From NCBI RefSeq assembly GCF_000003605.2, contig NW_003151756.1, positions 551,833-615,832 of the forward strand: a DNA stretch of 64,000 bases, in the 5' to 3' direction. The translations under genes and the position numbers were made by a program. Origin of the DNA: Saccoglossus kowalevskii (taxonomy: Eukaryota > Hemichordata > Enteropneusta > Harrimaniidae). Shown piece after piece: positions 36,319 through 50,800 of this stretch. Position 1 is the first letter of the stretch; the number at the start of each line of letters is the position of its first letter. The notes under the pieces are model-generated. The model did not search any database, was not told where the DNA came from, and saw only the letters and a list, made by a program, of their open reading frames with translations.

Positions 36319-39300
36319 TATTTGATACATATATAGCGCCGAGAGGATGCTATGGTTTATTTTTAGAATTGTACGGGTAATAGAATGAAGATTTTCTTTA
36401 GGTCTTAAAGGCCCATGTAGTGTTTATAATGTATCCTAACAATGGCGCTCATTTCTTTTCATGTCTAGCTGCTGTAAACAGTTCCCATCACGCTCATGTC
36501 AATTTCTTTTTCGTCGGATTATAGATAACTACATAACCCATAATTGGATATATATGAATATGACATCAGTGATTCCCTGCCGCAATTATGACAATAAAGT
36601 GCCTATGTGTGTAGATTTTATCCACGAAAGGTCAATATACAAGGATTGTACAATAAATAAACATAGATATTCTTCGGACTAGATCGCCTGAATTGCGTAG
36701 GATAAAACCCCTCCAGGAAAAAAACAGGGGGCTTTAGTCCGAACCCCTCGCCTGGCATGAGTCTATATAGTCTGCCTAGACGCAAACAATCACGGTAAAT
36801 ATAATAATCGTATTTACTGAGCACAAAAAATAATCAAATTAAATTACTCATTGACGTTTAGATTAATCAAGAATATGACTAAATTGTTTAATTATACATT
36901 ACAGTGAATTTGTGTGTTTTTATTGAATCTGCCAATTAAGTCACATTTTATCACACGCTACTATTGTGCATATAATCACAAACTTTGTAATAACAAAATC
37001 AAATCAAATTACTTCTAGGAAATTCCTAAGATGAAGAAACAAATTAAAATTGCTGATATATTTGTTTTCATCTCACCGTCTCGGTGAGTGTGTTTCCGCT
37101 GGTAATGTTCCAATATGACATATATGTTCAAATATAGGTATAATAACACGTGGAGATTTGTGTAATCTTGCGAAATGACGTTAGCTCCGGGTAGTCGTCA
37201 ATCTCCAAACAAACAAACAAACACACACACACATAGTCAGGCTCATTACATATTCGTTTCAGTCCTTCAAGTTAATAATTGCATTTTATTACTTCCTTTT
37301 CTTGTGTCGGTCAAAGTTCATGAACTTTGGTCGTTAAAACTGTGAATAGACAGCAGGAAGAGGACACAATGTATAATTCAGCTTTAGACTCGGAAGCCTC
37401 TGTTCAAACGGATTCACTTTGAGGCTTCATTTTATCGATTTTTTAATAACGGGGATTCCGTATTTATCTTCTGTTTGATATGCGTGAATATTTTCCTTGT
37501 ATGTTTGTGTTCTGCATCGCCTAAGAGGAGCGTCAATTTTTCCACAAAATTCCAGTCCCCATTTCTTCTTCATTGGAAACCCATTTCACATACAACTAAG
37601 CCAATTACTGCTTTTTAATGGCATTAAACCAAAAAAATTACCACTTTTTTTATTCATTCAAATCAGGGTCATTTTGCTTATTCCCCACAGCAAATCACTG
37701 GGCGAGATTGGAGTGATTTGTTCGATCAAATGAACTTGAACAAATTTGGTCATAAAAAAACTACTACACTCTAAGACATTACACATTATCACCGAACTAG
37801 GGTTTCTAAGCATTTTCAAATGTGCAGTTTTCTTGAATTATCATTTAATAAATTTGAAATTATTTCAATTATCGGAAAAAAGTGGAATCGTATATATATG
37901 GATACTTTTTCTCCTAAAATGTTCTTTTCTCGCCATTAAATTGAAGGAATACGCGTTGCAGACCATAGCTATATTCCTCTGTGTTGATTGAGGGCGTAAT
38001 ATGTATTGCAAATGCGTTTATATTAACTAGTCATTTATTACACTAGAACGGTCATTTATATACATATGTGGGACCATGTATTATCATATGCATGTTTAAC
38101 TATTTTTAAAAGCCACGTATTTTTGTTTTAAGTAAAGTATAAATCATGCGGAAGGGAAAGAAAACGACACAGAACACAAGTTTATTCCCCCATGGTTTAT
38201 AAAATACCAGTGTCACATGAACAAGTCGATTGAACTTCCGCCAAATATGTGATTTGCGTTTCATATCGCAATTTACGACTTTTAACGGTTCTAGTCACGA
38301 AATCTGAAAAAAAAACAGTTCGACTAAGATATAGATTATTTCTCAGTGGACAGTCCTTGAGTCTACTTAATCTGTTTCGATGGATGCTGAGTTCCTTATC
38401 AGACATACAATTGGTTGGAGCGGAAGTTGTACACGACGTTAATATATGCATATCGATAAAAGCAGTGTAAAGGACTACACACGCTGACGATATCACCCAA
38501 TATTGAGTCGTCGGAATCGACCAATTACTTAATGTCCAAATATCGCGATTAACCAAAACAACACAAATTTTACGTACTAACTAGACTAGCGAATCGTGTG
38601 CTAATTTGTGCTACTTCGACGTGAAATTGAAGCGCGCCAGTTGACGCACATTTGCAGTCTCGGCCGCAGAATTCTTAGCTCTGTTTTTTAAACAAACTTT
38701 TAGTCGGCATTGTTGTGTGTTATTATTGCATAGAAATATCAGAGTCAATTTTCAATGTGTACATTTACCTTCTGATTAAACTGCGTTACTTCGGGTTTTC
38801 ATATAATGTTATGGTGATTTAATTTAAACCATCCATTCGCACGCGGCGAATGTTATGCATATGTCCTAATATCACGTCGAATGTGTGCATTCTTTTGACT
38901 TATTATAGTTGTTTTTGCCAACACAATAGAAATGATTATCTCGCGAAATGAAAAGAAAACAAACAGTTATTAATCCCGGTCGAAGCAACAACACATCAAT
39001 GAGAGATTGGATGACTGGGAAACAATTTTTGCATTCATGCACTCAGATGAAGTCAGCAGAAAATGTCAACTCAATTTTTCGCAGATGCTTTGAAAGGGGT
39101 AAATTTTATGCTATTGATGAGTCATCATCTCATCAGCTTTCCCACCCTGAGAAGCTCTACTAGCGCCTTATATTTTATTTTCCCCCTCATTTGAGTAGGT
39201 GCGGTTATTCGGTACAGAATAATCTTTTATGGTTCATTCTTTTAAAATTCCCCGATTGGCTGTATATGATTACTTTTACAGCTAAGTCCCACGAGGTATC

Positions 39301-41464
39301 GTCGAATTTACGCCTTCAATTCACACCACTTAGCTTTGAACAGTTATTACAATTCGGGAGGGATCCTACTGGTTATGTGAGGCGGAGCGAGAGCCGAGCG
39401 GGCGAGGAGGGAGAAAAAGAGCAAACAAAATTCTTCTCTATTTTGTACGCTTGTATTTATTATAAAGAATTATCAAGCCAAAAAACGGGTTTCCACCTTG
39501 GATTACTAAATACGTGGTCATTAATTGATTATTTGTGTAGATAGAGATTTCCGTTGAATTTATCAACACGGTATTTCCATCAACGAAATCGATTGCGAAC
39601 ACAGAGACAAGGATGAGGCATCGCTGTATTGTATCAATTTCTTTGCTGAATGCATAACACAACGAAAACACTTCCTCAGCTGCTACAAAGATATATGCTC
39701 ATTTCTGTTATTTCCTGATGTTCATTTCATTTTCGCCGATAATATGAACTCACCAAATTTAAATATCAGAATTCTCTTTTTTATTTCTATTTTTAGTAAT
39801 GTATAAAAGTTACGCAATAGTTTTTTATTTTGTTCAAAGTCGTCAAAGAAAAGACAGCAGCGAAAAAAATGCGAGTCGCAAGAACGAGACTTAACAATCC
39901 CAATTGAATTACGTGATTGAACGCCGGCATGACATTTTAATGATCGTAGCGAACGACTGAAATATGCGCGAACAAAAAGAAATGGATATTGTGTTGCTTT
40001 CACGTACTTAAAACAAAGAGAATAATTCAGAGAGAAATGTAAGTGTTCATGGAATAACACAAGTGTTGTCTATGGTTGTCTGAGTGGGGACGTGCAAGCG
40101 ATAAAAAAGAGCAAGAAAAGCATTTGTGCATCAATTACTTTACTTGTTTGCCCTTTAATTAGCTGCTCGGCCAAGTAGCACCCAATTAATGCTCGGCAAA
40201 CTATTAGTCGGAGGCGTGTTTTCATTTTCTAAATCGAAGAACCATTAGCTTGCAAATACCTTGCCCCGACAAGGTGTGGAAGTAGGTAATCATCACCAGG
40301 GAAACCAAGTATCAGAACAATATCTTGGTATATTAAACTCACAACAATTAAAATTTATACGTGTACATTCATGGTTTTAAGTGAGTTGTAATAATGATGA
40401 GCGAGAGAGGACACTTTACATTGTCCCACGGAGTCAAGAGGTTTGCAGGTGTACAGAAATATGTATTGGATTAAAAGTTTAACGTGAACTCAGATGGACC
40501 CTGATGCGTCCTAATGACACTGCTGTTGCTGCTGCTGCTACTCTTTGTTCTTGTTGTCAGATTTCCATTTTTATAAATTGTGGTATCATTGTTTGCTGTT
40601 ATTCACAAAACTCAGTCATATTTGTATACATAACAAACTAGTTTTCCCACAAAATTGGGTAGAAGATCCATGAAAATGTCGTTTTTGAGACATTACCCAT
40701 TGGTTCATATGGTACAAATTTCTCATCACATCCCCGGAAGCATTGTGTTCGCTCATCTGGTAAAGAAAACAAATTGTGTATCGTTATAAGATGGGTATTT
40801 ATGGTTGTCACGAACTATTAGGAAAAAATTATGGTCAATATTTATTTATGATAATATATGGGAGAGTTTAAACAAAATTCAGACAGTTTTTATCGGAACA
40901 GAAATCTCGTGCTGAGAAAAAAAGAAAACAATAAAATGTCCGCTAACGGCCTTAGGTGTAATGCGCGCGTAATTGCGAATGAAACTGTTTTCTTTTATTA
41001 CCAGCTTTCTCGCTTCGAATTTAATACCAGTAATAAATATAACCAAATCACGACGAGTATCGTATATATGATATGAACATTGTGTAACGCCAGTACATAG
41101 TGAATGATATATTTCCCTCTATAAGAGGTCCGCATACCCATAGGAGTTATTTTGTACATTATTCGTTTTACCAGTGATTTTAATCACTGTGCTTTTATTC
41201 TTATCAGCTTTAATCGTTTTTAAAATGCAAACTATTTCTCTTCTAAGAACGCAATGCTGTAATATACAATCCAATAATTAAAATATCCGAAAACACGCAA
41301 CGAATTTCGATAAAAAAAATAGTGATAACAGAGCGAAATGTATTGTAAATTTTCAGCGAATTGAGGCTTGGAGCTGGAATCGAATTTAATAATAAATGGC
41401 GTTCCATTAAGTGCACTCAAGCTGAAAATTATGGTTACGTTGATATGGAACGCGACAAGTTGGG

Positions 41465-41505
41465 TCCGTGCTCGTTTATCCACGGATCCGTGCTCGCTTA
41501 TCCAC
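41465..41505 (+). repeat. 19-bp direct repeat, two copies
   Basis: tccgtgctcgtttatccac and tccgtgctcgcttatccac lie 22 bp apart start to start. Confidence 0.85.
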
Positions 41506-44500
41506 CATCGGGTGTCACGTGTTGCTGACAACCTCTGGTGACGTTTTACGCAGCCAGTCATGCGCACTTGTCATTCAGTGACCATTTTGCTGATAAATGT
41601 ACTATAGAAAAACAGATTACCGCGCATGTTGCTGTGAGCCTGACCACAAAGCAAATGTACCGAACCTGACAGAAATTACAATTAAACATTAATGTAGAAT
41701 GTGCAATCCCATGATTCCATGGTGCAATTCGAAGGATTGACATTACCTCTTTTAAAACACTGGGAATGTTACATTATGTGGCCCTGAAGCTTCATTTATT
41801 CTTTATATATAGAATAAATTGGAATATTCAAAACTTTGAATAAATTAGAAATAACATATCCAAGCATAGTTCGTGTCTTACAAGGAATTCAAGAACCAAA
41901 AATAAATCTACAGAAACAAGACAATTAACAACATATTCAAATCAATAAAAGAACGAAATATGAATCCATTATGGTATACATGAAGTGATGTCAGATGTTC
42001 CGAACAAAGTGAGCACAAATTGCTCCACTTGTGAATATTGACGTCTTATGTATGTCATGATATTTAAGCATTTTTCGTGTGTATAAATCAACATGATTGT
42101 CTTTGAGACATTTCAAATTAGAAAGTTTGTGTGTACCTAATGTCATGTAAAGCATCAAGGTGTAATGTTACCCTCGGGTATGTCTTTAGTATATTAGATC
42201 ATTACTCTCTTAACGTACTGCATACAATTAGCAGAGTACTCATTACCTTGTGTGTTATAAATCATGAATTCAAACTGCATCAAAGCAATGCCAAGCTATA
42301 CCCATGAGATGATAGAAATGACATGTTTTGATTACTGACTTAAGTTGTAGTTCTTGAATAAAATAACAGCTGTCTAAAACTAACACGTACAACCCCCACG
42401 TACTAGCTGAGATGTGATGAGAAAGTAGTGATGGATCGTCGGTAAATTGGGTCACATATTCTTGACTCATGTCATAACGATGAAGAGTTTTTCTTAGTGG
42501 GTATTGAGAGAATGTGAGTGTTATCTTCTCTCTTTGTGAGGATTTTTGTTTGGTATTTATGTCAGTTGTTCTCATACAGAATTACCCGTATTATGCTTGT
42601 TCGTATAGCCAACGCTGAATATACTTTATTGTTAAATGGCCGCTGAAATCTCGTTAAGAGCGGAGAGCCACGCGAATAATTTTCGAATGTTCTGCTGACC
42701 CATGTAACCACGGTATTTGGAACAGACGACAGTGAATGTGTGAAAATAAGCCTGAGTCTCGCGGCTTTTCTCTTCCAACGAGAACTCGGCGGCCATTTCA
42801 GATTAAAGTTTATTACTTGGTAAAGAGATGCCAGATTTTATCGGGCGAATCCTCCAACACATTAGTAAATGATCACCATCCACAATAAATCATCGATGTC
42901 ATGAGCTGTTAGTACTTGATGTGGACGCATTGTAGTGTATTTCTATGATGTCGCTGCATAAATTCGAATCTGTTTGAGTCGTTGCGTGTCTCTAGATGAT
43001 GGAAGACTTCATCGACGTTGTTTGAAAATATGATTACAATAAACATTCGTTTCTATATTCGTATGTACAGAATATGTTAACTGATACATCATCATCTATG
43101 TCCAGTAATAGATACCGTAGTCCCCCGTTCGCTCCATTACAACAATTGATTTCAATCTATCATTTATTTACATCATTTAAGAATAATACTGTATATTCTT
43201 GGGAATTCTATAATCAAATGGAATCGGCATAATTTATACTAGAGGTATGGAAACGATACACCTTAACACATGACATGGATGCGCATTAGGAATTCCCATT
43301 AACGCTGTTCAGCAGCTGCTTCGTTGTGAATGACGCTGTCCGTTTTTTTTTTTTACCCGAGTTTCTTTGGAATGAGAAATCATTCGGACTATAATGAAAA
43401 GTTACAGCGACACAGCTATCCTGGCTTTAGGGGACGAGTTGGACTAAACTAAGTAGGTTTAACTTTATATCGTGTCCCGTGCTTGTTATTGTACGCAGGT
43501 GACTACATTGTACACTGCGTCAAACAAAAGTAGCTTTAAGTCCTAATGTATATCGTCAGTACGATCGCGGGGGGAATTATTTGACATTTTCCCGGATCGT
43601 TAATCCACAAGTTTCCTTTAATGCAAACGTACATTTTTTCTGCCCATCATTACCATGCAACGCACAAGCTTTTCTATTTGTGTCGGCTGTCACTTTGGAA
43701 TGATTCACAGTTTACTGCTTTGCCTGGTGGCTTTGTGATGGCAAATCAAAACTCTCAATTCCACTTTTACGCATCAAGATTTATAGTACACGTGCACAAT
43801 GTGAGTTAAGCTGACACATGTATGGGACTGCATTCAGAGAGGCACGTGTCTCGAATGCAATATGCTGTATGATCGTTTGTTGAATCACAGTCCCTGTGGT
43901 TGAATAATGGTAGGTTTTGGCAAGTGAATACCAAGCACACCTAACACTAATACTTGCACGGGGATAGTAATCACCATGTGGTCATCCGAACTACATCACT
44001 GAACAACATTATACATTACCCCGATTTGATAGACAATTTACCATGTGAAAGGGAATGGCTTTTCTAATTGTGTTGCCTCAGTCTGATTAGGTAGTATCAT
44101 GCACTAATATTTCAGTCAGACACGATGTTTGGGGGGTAAACATGCCGTGCGCTGACTAGCTGTCACGTTCAATGCTCGCTGACATAAATTGATAACAGTC
44201 AGGCGTACTGCGTATTGTAAGACGAGAAAAAAACTGTATTGAGCTATAGCATGCTATTTTTTAATCATGTACGATGATGAATTGTCATAGGCTTTACAAA
44301 TGGTTGCCTTTCCCAAATTAGCTAATAAATAAAACTTACATATCCCTCGCATTCTAACAATGATCAGCCGTACACTGGCCCAGGAATACTTTGTGACGAT
44401 GCAATTAGTAATTGTGGAAATTAGCTTTACATTTCAAGATGTTCGAAACAATATTATTGAATCGCTAAAATCACCCGGTGTAATCGTACTGATCAGTGGA

Positions 44501-46118
44501 TCACGTGGACACAGATCAAATAATGTTTGGTTCATTTCCTCGAGTAGATTTCTCCGGTTGTAAATATCTTTGTAAACATAGTACCATGATATCACCGGCC
44601 AGTGATCTAGAACAGTCACTCGCCATGTTACTGTGCCTGTGAGACGACACAATCATTCAGTTCTCGTATCTACGCTATCAGCACATATAATTAAGCCATA
44701 AAGTAATTTAACTTCTTGTTATTTCTTTTAAAAAAGCTGCAGGTACAATTCATTTGTTTTGCCATTTCGTATATAAAGCAAGTTAATTACTGGCAAATTA
44801 TTCTACGCATACATTTGATTGTTTTGGACTACAAGTTTCGGGCATATTAATTAGTAAGTAGCTCCGATCTCGCAATGTTTTGTTTGTTTTTGTAATAGAA
44901 TCACTAAAACACAACTTTATGTGTAAAGATGCCATTACATGCCACCTTGATTTTTAATGTACTAATACATAGATGCTGAAGAAAATCGAGTAGTCAGCTA
45001 TCGCTCACCACCCCTACACCTCCCACCGAGACGCCATACTGTCTCTGCTGCTAGAACGAATACGTGCATGACGTTATCTTTCCTGCGTGATACGACTAAT
45101 ATCGCCATCTATACCTCCGTGAATGTACTGACACTGACTGATTGATTGTATGATTGATTAGAGATATTGTTATTTCTGTCTAGACGAACCATATTTGGGG
45201 AAATCTTCTCATGTTCGATTAAAAGATCGCAAAACGACGTAGAGTTAGTTGCGACTGCGTGATCGCTCTTTATAGTAACCGAGATATGTCGTTATTAATG
45301 TGGTTATCAGTCTACTTTCAAATTTAAAGAAGTCAATGATAGCATTTCAGTTTGTCGGCGACTGAATATCATGTTCATTTTATGACTAAAAGTTTGTAAA
45401 CACATTCCGATTTCATATATAATGTAATAATTATTATTTTCATTATGCTTTCCTGAGATGTGTTTCCATGGCTATGTTTTGAAGTTAAAAGCATTACATA
45501 ATATAATGTACATATTATTTTCAGCAATGTTGTCACGTGAATGGGCAAGCCATGGGCGAATCTGTCGTGACCCGTTTCATTCATTTCATTAGACATCCTA
45601 ACATACTAACAAGTAATGAAATCAAATAACAAATAGACAAATCTGCAAATTGGCGTGAAAGTAACCATGACAACAAAATTAGATTGACAAAATTCTAGCA
45701 GGAACATCAGTAGATGGTGTTATTTGCTCAAGAGCAAAACGTAATTTGTGTTGCGACGAAGTGTTTGTACACGCGAGTGTGAAATAGATTAATCGACTGT
45801 TGTTTGTCTATATTGGTTGCTATAGATACGATTCACGTCGAAATAAAACGCTGGGTTTGGTTTGTAGACACAGGTAATAGCCACATAGGTCGGGTCTGAC
45901 GTGCGCCGAGTCTTGAAACCAACATGACGCCGCCATTTGTAATCCGGGTCGTTCTTCAAGAAAGGTTAAAATGGTTACCAGCGACATTGAGTCGACTAAT
46001 AACGACTGTCCCGTCGATGAACTCATTTTATCACACATTACCTGCAATTCCGAGAAAATTTTCTTGTTGATTATTTTATAATCTTGTTTATCTCTTCATC
46101 TCTTTTTTTTTTTTACAG

Positions 46119-47447
46119 ATTCGTCCAATCCGGCAAAGCTTCTGTGGATCTCTTCGCAGAGACACGCACTGGAAATGCTTAATACTGTCTGTTCTGATTT
46201 ACGCCAGTCTTGGAATTATAGGTTGGTGTCGCCTAACAACCGTAACTATGCGAGCCTACAACTACCGTGGTATTCCAGTTTACGTGACAGGGAGCCCATG
46301 TGACGACGGGTACATCTACATACCCATCGCGTTCCTCATACTAATATATATGGTGTACCTGATCGAGTGTTGGCATTGTCACACCAGGGTGGAACTTCAG
46401 TATAAAGAGGATGTCGCTGTTGTGTACGATATGATGCAACGAATGAGAGACTCATACCCCGTCGTGTGGTGGAGGGCGATATGTTACCATTATATTCGTA
46501 GGACTAGGCAGGTGACGCGATATCGCAACGGGGACGCCTATACTACCACGCAGGAGTACTACGAGAGGGTGAACTCTCACTCATCTCTCGGTGCTTTCGA
46601 CTTCTCCGAGTGTGGAGTGAAGGACATTTCACGGGACCTGGTGGCACTGGAAGCGTACCCAGCCACCAAGATCAAATTTACTAAAAGTTTCATATTTGCC
46701 AACGAGGAGGCCGAGAATGACTACTTAGCACAGAGATCGCGGTTCTTCGGGGAGAACGAAGGTAGGGACGATTACATGGAGACACGCGAGGGCATGAACT
46801 TAAGTGATTTGGATTTTAAAGAACACATGATTGCTTTTGCCGAATCAAACAAGCTTCCATGGTATGTTTCACTAATTATATTTTGGTTCTTGTCCATCTG
46901 TCTATTGTCTTGGCCGATCCGTGTCTTAATTGAATTTAAAACAGCTTATGTCCATTACCAAATTGAAAAACTTTTTGGGACGAATTATTCCACGTATTCG
47001 TCCATGGAAAACTGGAACGGAAGTGTGCATATACCACGTGACATCACTGTCGATAGCAGTAGAAGTCTGGAGTTACGAATTAGCAACAATCATCATATCG
47101 CACCGAGTTATTCCGAGGCGTTGCTAATGGACGCCGCCAATGGCAACCTGTTACGCCACAGCGTCTCCTGTAGGAGTAACGTTGGCAACGGACACGCGGT
47201 TGCCATCGCGGAACCCGAGGAGGACGTAGGTGACGAGAATGACTGCGACGAGACGTCCCCTATAATGGAGTTCGTTCAACGTGGCGGAGCGCGCAGCATG
47301 CAAGAGAGCGCCACGGCGTTGAACAATCTGCCCGACGATTCGCCGCCAGCTTACGAAGTGGTGCTCGGCTTGATGACTCCTATAGAATGCGGGCCCTTGA
47401 ACGAGGATGAGGAATACTGCACTTTACCAATCGAAACTTCGCTATGA
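46119..47447 (+). CDS. TMEM151B: TMEM151A/B-like transmembrane protein, main exon
   Basis: The exon follows a long T tract and ttttacag and runs in one open frame to TGA. With the candidate first exon the protein has 452 residues (vertebrate TMEM151A and B are of similar or greater length). RRDTHWKCLILSVLIYASLG (TM1, about 30-47), GYIYIPIAFLILIYMVYLIE with CW after it (TM2, about 75-92) and WYVSLIIFWFLSICLLSWPI (TM3, about 258-280) match the family in order, as does the strongly conserved YHYIRRTRQVTRYRNGDAYT between them, YLAQRSRFFGENEGRDDYME and YVHYQIEKLFG. The tail is probably cytosolic, disordered and acidic, with PSYSEAL (47103) and PPAY (47343-47354), a WW-domain ligand. TMEM151 proteins are membrane proteins of poorly known role; human TMEM151A variants are linked to a paroxysmal movement disorder. 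A or B cannot be told apart. Confidence 0.93.
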   Translation: MRPIRQSFCGSLRRDTHWKCLILSVLIYASLGIIGWCRLTTVTMRAYNYRGIPVYVTGSPCDDGYIYIPIAFLILIYMVYLIECWHCHTRVELQYKEDVAVVYDMMQRMRDSYPVVWWRAICYHYIRRTRQVTRYRNGDAYTTTQEYYERVNSHSSLGAFDFSECGVKDISRDLVALEAYPATKIKFTKSFIFANEEAENDYLAQRSRFFGENEGRDDYMETREGMNLSDLDFKEHMIAFAESNKLPWYVSLIIFWFLSICLLSWPIRVLIEFKTAYVHYQIEKLFGTNYSTYSSMENWNGSVHIPRDITVDSSRSLELRISNNHHIAPSYSEALLMDAANGNLLRHSVSCRSNVGNGHAVAIAEPEEDVGDENDCDETSPIMEFVQRGGARSMQESATALNNLPDDSPPAYEVVLGLMTPIECGPLNEDEEYCTLPIETSL

Positions 47448-47825
47448 AACGTAGATGAGAAATTGAAAAAAAAAGTTGAGATGGTTTTATGCAAAACGCC
47501 AATATTGTGTCTGGAGACAATCGGCTCTGTGGTGATCATGATGAAGTCAACTTACCGGCTTTTTACAGCACACAGCGCACTTTGGAAAATGACATAATGC
47601 AAAGTGGATGAACAATTAGCTGGGAACATTATCAGTATTATATTCAAATACATTTGAAAAGATGTCTCGCTGTGACGGAAGAATGCAATTTTATGAGTAT
47701 CTTTTTTTGTATATGGTCACGTCGATTTTCATATCTATTCAAAAGCCAGTCGTGCAGGTTCTATTAGTTGTTTTCAGTATGCACATGGGGAATGTCCTAA
47801 TAAATGTGTTTTCCGTGTAGAACGA
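47448..47825 (+). other. Probable 3' UTR of TMEM151
   Basis: It follows the TGA. AATAAA at 47799-47804, followed by a GT-rich stretch, gives a likely transcript end near 47825. Confidence 0.6.
47799..47804 (+). promoter_or_regulatory. Poly(A) signal, TMEM151
   Basis: An AATAAA lies about 350 bp after the stop, with tgtgttttccgtgt immediately after it as a downstream element. Confidence 0.6.
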
Positions 47826-50800
47826 TGTTGTCTGTAATGTTTACTGCACTTTTAACGCCCATGAAATGCATTACATTATATTTACGCACACTCTCGGGAT
47901 AATAATTTGTGGGCCGATTAGCTTGCTCAAATTGTTGCCGCTCGGTAGTTTAATTGCTTTCGGTTCCCGCTTTGAAAAAAAAAGTTAATTATCTCCCAGC
48001 GATGACCGGAGTTAGCAGTAATGCGAAGGTATGGCAATCTGAGTTCAATCCATATAATACCCGCCTCCGCGCCCCGGGGTTGAATTGGGTTCATTCAATG
48101 CTACTCGAATTGTTGATTGTAATTAGTGAGTGTTTCTGTCATATTCGACGATGGTGATTGTATCGATTTATCAACGGACTTGTGTTGATCTTTAACGTCC
48201 GCCGTTTTTATTGCACTATATTTAATTTTTTAGTTATTATTATTTCATATTGCTTGTGGATATGAGTACGTACTTCACTGCGCGGCGCGATAACCACCGC
48301 ACTTTAAAGCGCCAAGCAGCGTGTTCGAATTACGTGTACAAATACTGAAAAGCTATTCACATGTGCTGTTTACGGCGTATTTCCGTTTTCCTGTAAAATG
48401 ACTGGAATACGCGCCTTTTTGATTTGGCATGAGGGAATGTTTTTATACACCATGCTCTTCAAACCAATCCAACCTAATCTCGTCGCATCACGTGACATTG
48501 TTTTGTGTTTCTTCAAAACCGCCTACTATCAGGTTCAGCTATTGCTCTGAAAAATGGCATAAATCAAATCAACAAAACTATGAGAAATGGTCTCAAAAGT
48601 TAATGGTCCTTTTAATGGGCGTATTTGCCGTCTGAAACATAACGCCAAACATCACTGCTGTAGACTGATTTAGGTGTCTCCAGAGACGCCGGCTCTTTCG
48701 CCAAAAGAAGATAAATTAATATTACATCGTCATTCATGTCGATACATCATATACTGGATGAAGATAATAACACAGATAGACGAATATACACCCAGTTTTG
48801 ATCGTGCAAATAAAATAAAAAGTACACACAAGAAGCCACGCGACCATCTCCCCGTTCAATAAATTTCATATTCGTGTAAAACAGAAAATATTCATTGCAC
48901 TCGAGACTTATGACTTCAATTAAATCAGCTCGAATGTCGCCAACACGCTTTATCTTGGAGTGTGTGTATATGATGTAAACACGCGTCAGTAGTCTCGTGT
49001 GTACTGACATGTCTGTGATTCAATTTGATTTGATATATTGTTAAAACTCTATACTATCAGATTTATACAGATAATATTAATGACATCATCTGTGGGGGAT
49101 TTTTTTCCGCGTCCATATTTAGATACAGAACTGTGCGGGCCACTGGGCAATACATGACATAACGTATTGGCTGTGTGTGGCGGTGAATTCCTAACACACG
49201 CTTGGACGGCGGTTTGAACATGAAACACAAGCTATTAATACAAACCTGTACAGGAAGCTTATGTAGCCTGCATGAGAAAAGTTAATGACACGTCACACTC
49301 AGTCGGTTAACTAACACCCAAACTCTGACTAAATATAAGGCTGGCTAATGCGCTTGGGGGAAATTAGACCTTTTCTTCGTCCTTCAGCACAATACGGATT
49401 ATTTATTCATTCGGACGTAAACCAAAAGTCTCTGATTTCCGGGCTTCTACTCTCAATTAAACCCAAAGACTTCTATTTGACGTACTGTCACTCTATTTTC
49501 TGTTTTCTACGAAGTCTTATTCGTTATTTCAGCCTTAAAAAATATACACGCACACACAGGCGCTTCGTATCATAAAAGCAAGGCCACTCACTCAACTTCT
49601 ATAATAGCTTTACCCAGGGTGCCTTTCGCAATATGCGTAATTACAGTAACTTGGGAATTCGTAGTTGTCAGAGGCATATCAGGCTGTAGTTTGTAATTCA
49701 TTTTTATTAGACGGAAGAACTACTTTGCCGGGAAAATACTTGGTTGAAATGAGGTTAATGTTACGTAGATAGAGCTGTCCATCAAAACGGCATTGAGCAC
49801 GAACCAACGTTCGTTTTTTAAGTCGGTTTCCGTAAACATCATTTGAATGCTTTCATTTGTCATCGAAACCCGTTTTTTCGCTCAATAGTGCTGATGCCAG
49901 TGTGTCTGCGAAAGACGTTAACAATGCGTTCTTGGAAACATGTGGTGATCGCCGCTTTCTTCACATGTACAACTGCATAGTGGAACGGCGCTTTTATCGA
50001 ATCGTCCTTGGCTAATGAAAAAGACACATTTACAGTTAGTGGTGGTATCAGCGACGAGTGTCCTTGGGTTCATCGTACGATGAACGGGGGAGTATCTGAA
50101 CAAGTGACAATCATTGTCGGATATTGAAAGTTCGTCACTCGACACAAGAGTATGTTCGAAAGCGTTAAGATATACACATCACAAATAGATTACAATGCGT
50201 GTACAGCACGCCAGTGAATTGTTCGGGCTAATTAGCACAGAATCTCACAAGAATCACCATTTATTAGAAAAAAACGCACTACCATGCTGAGATACGCTAA
50301 AATGATACTAAACCAGCCGCTAAATCATATATCCACAGCCTCACGCATTCTCGTTTATTTTGAAAGGGTTACCAAGATTGCGAGTTGCTCCATTGACGGA
50401 CGTTCAATACAGCCATGTGCACTATACCACATGTCAATTACAATTATATTTGTATCTCTGGACCTATCAAAGTGTTGCACGACACACGACCTGGTACCTA
50501 TGCCATTGGAAGAACGTTTTGGTTCTTGGCCGTCCAATCACCTTAGAGCATGCTCGTCTATCTCTTAGCGTGACAGTGAAACTGTTACTTAGCAACCAGC
50601 CATATATCACTGAGCTGTACTGTATCTTTCAATTGAGACCTTTCACAGTATAACAAGATGACCATGATGACGACATAGAACTAGACCGCTTCCGTTCTTT
50701 TAAAGGCATAGGTTCTACGTCATGGGTCACATGGTAGTCGTTCAGCACTTAGATTGGCCCAGCAGTAAATACATGCAAATATGGTTGTCATTGTGGTATA

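Larger units (their letters stand above)
30697..46118. other. Proposed 15.4-kb TMEM151 intron, no other gene seen
   Basis: Many open frames of 60-135 codons occur on both strands, but none has a recognised domain, conserved splice partner or start context. Noted items are a CpG-rich patch (31157-31225), a motif cluster (35951-36318), an AAAC/AC repeat (37208-37234), a (CTG)n run (40520-40540) and a 19-bp direct repeat (41465-41505). If the first exon is wrong, this is simply intergenic DNA upstream of exon 46119. Confidence 0.45.

Noticed and set aside
36698-36732. Short inverted repeat (aaacccct / agggg)
   Set aside because: The stem is too short and its context too weak for an RNA gene or terminator.
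38197-38556. 119-codon minus-strand open frame
   Set aside because: No family resemblance, and an overlapping + frame is also open.
48300-48345. tRNA B-box-like gtgttcgaatta
   Set aside because: No matching A box or cloverleaf stems could be drawn upstream.
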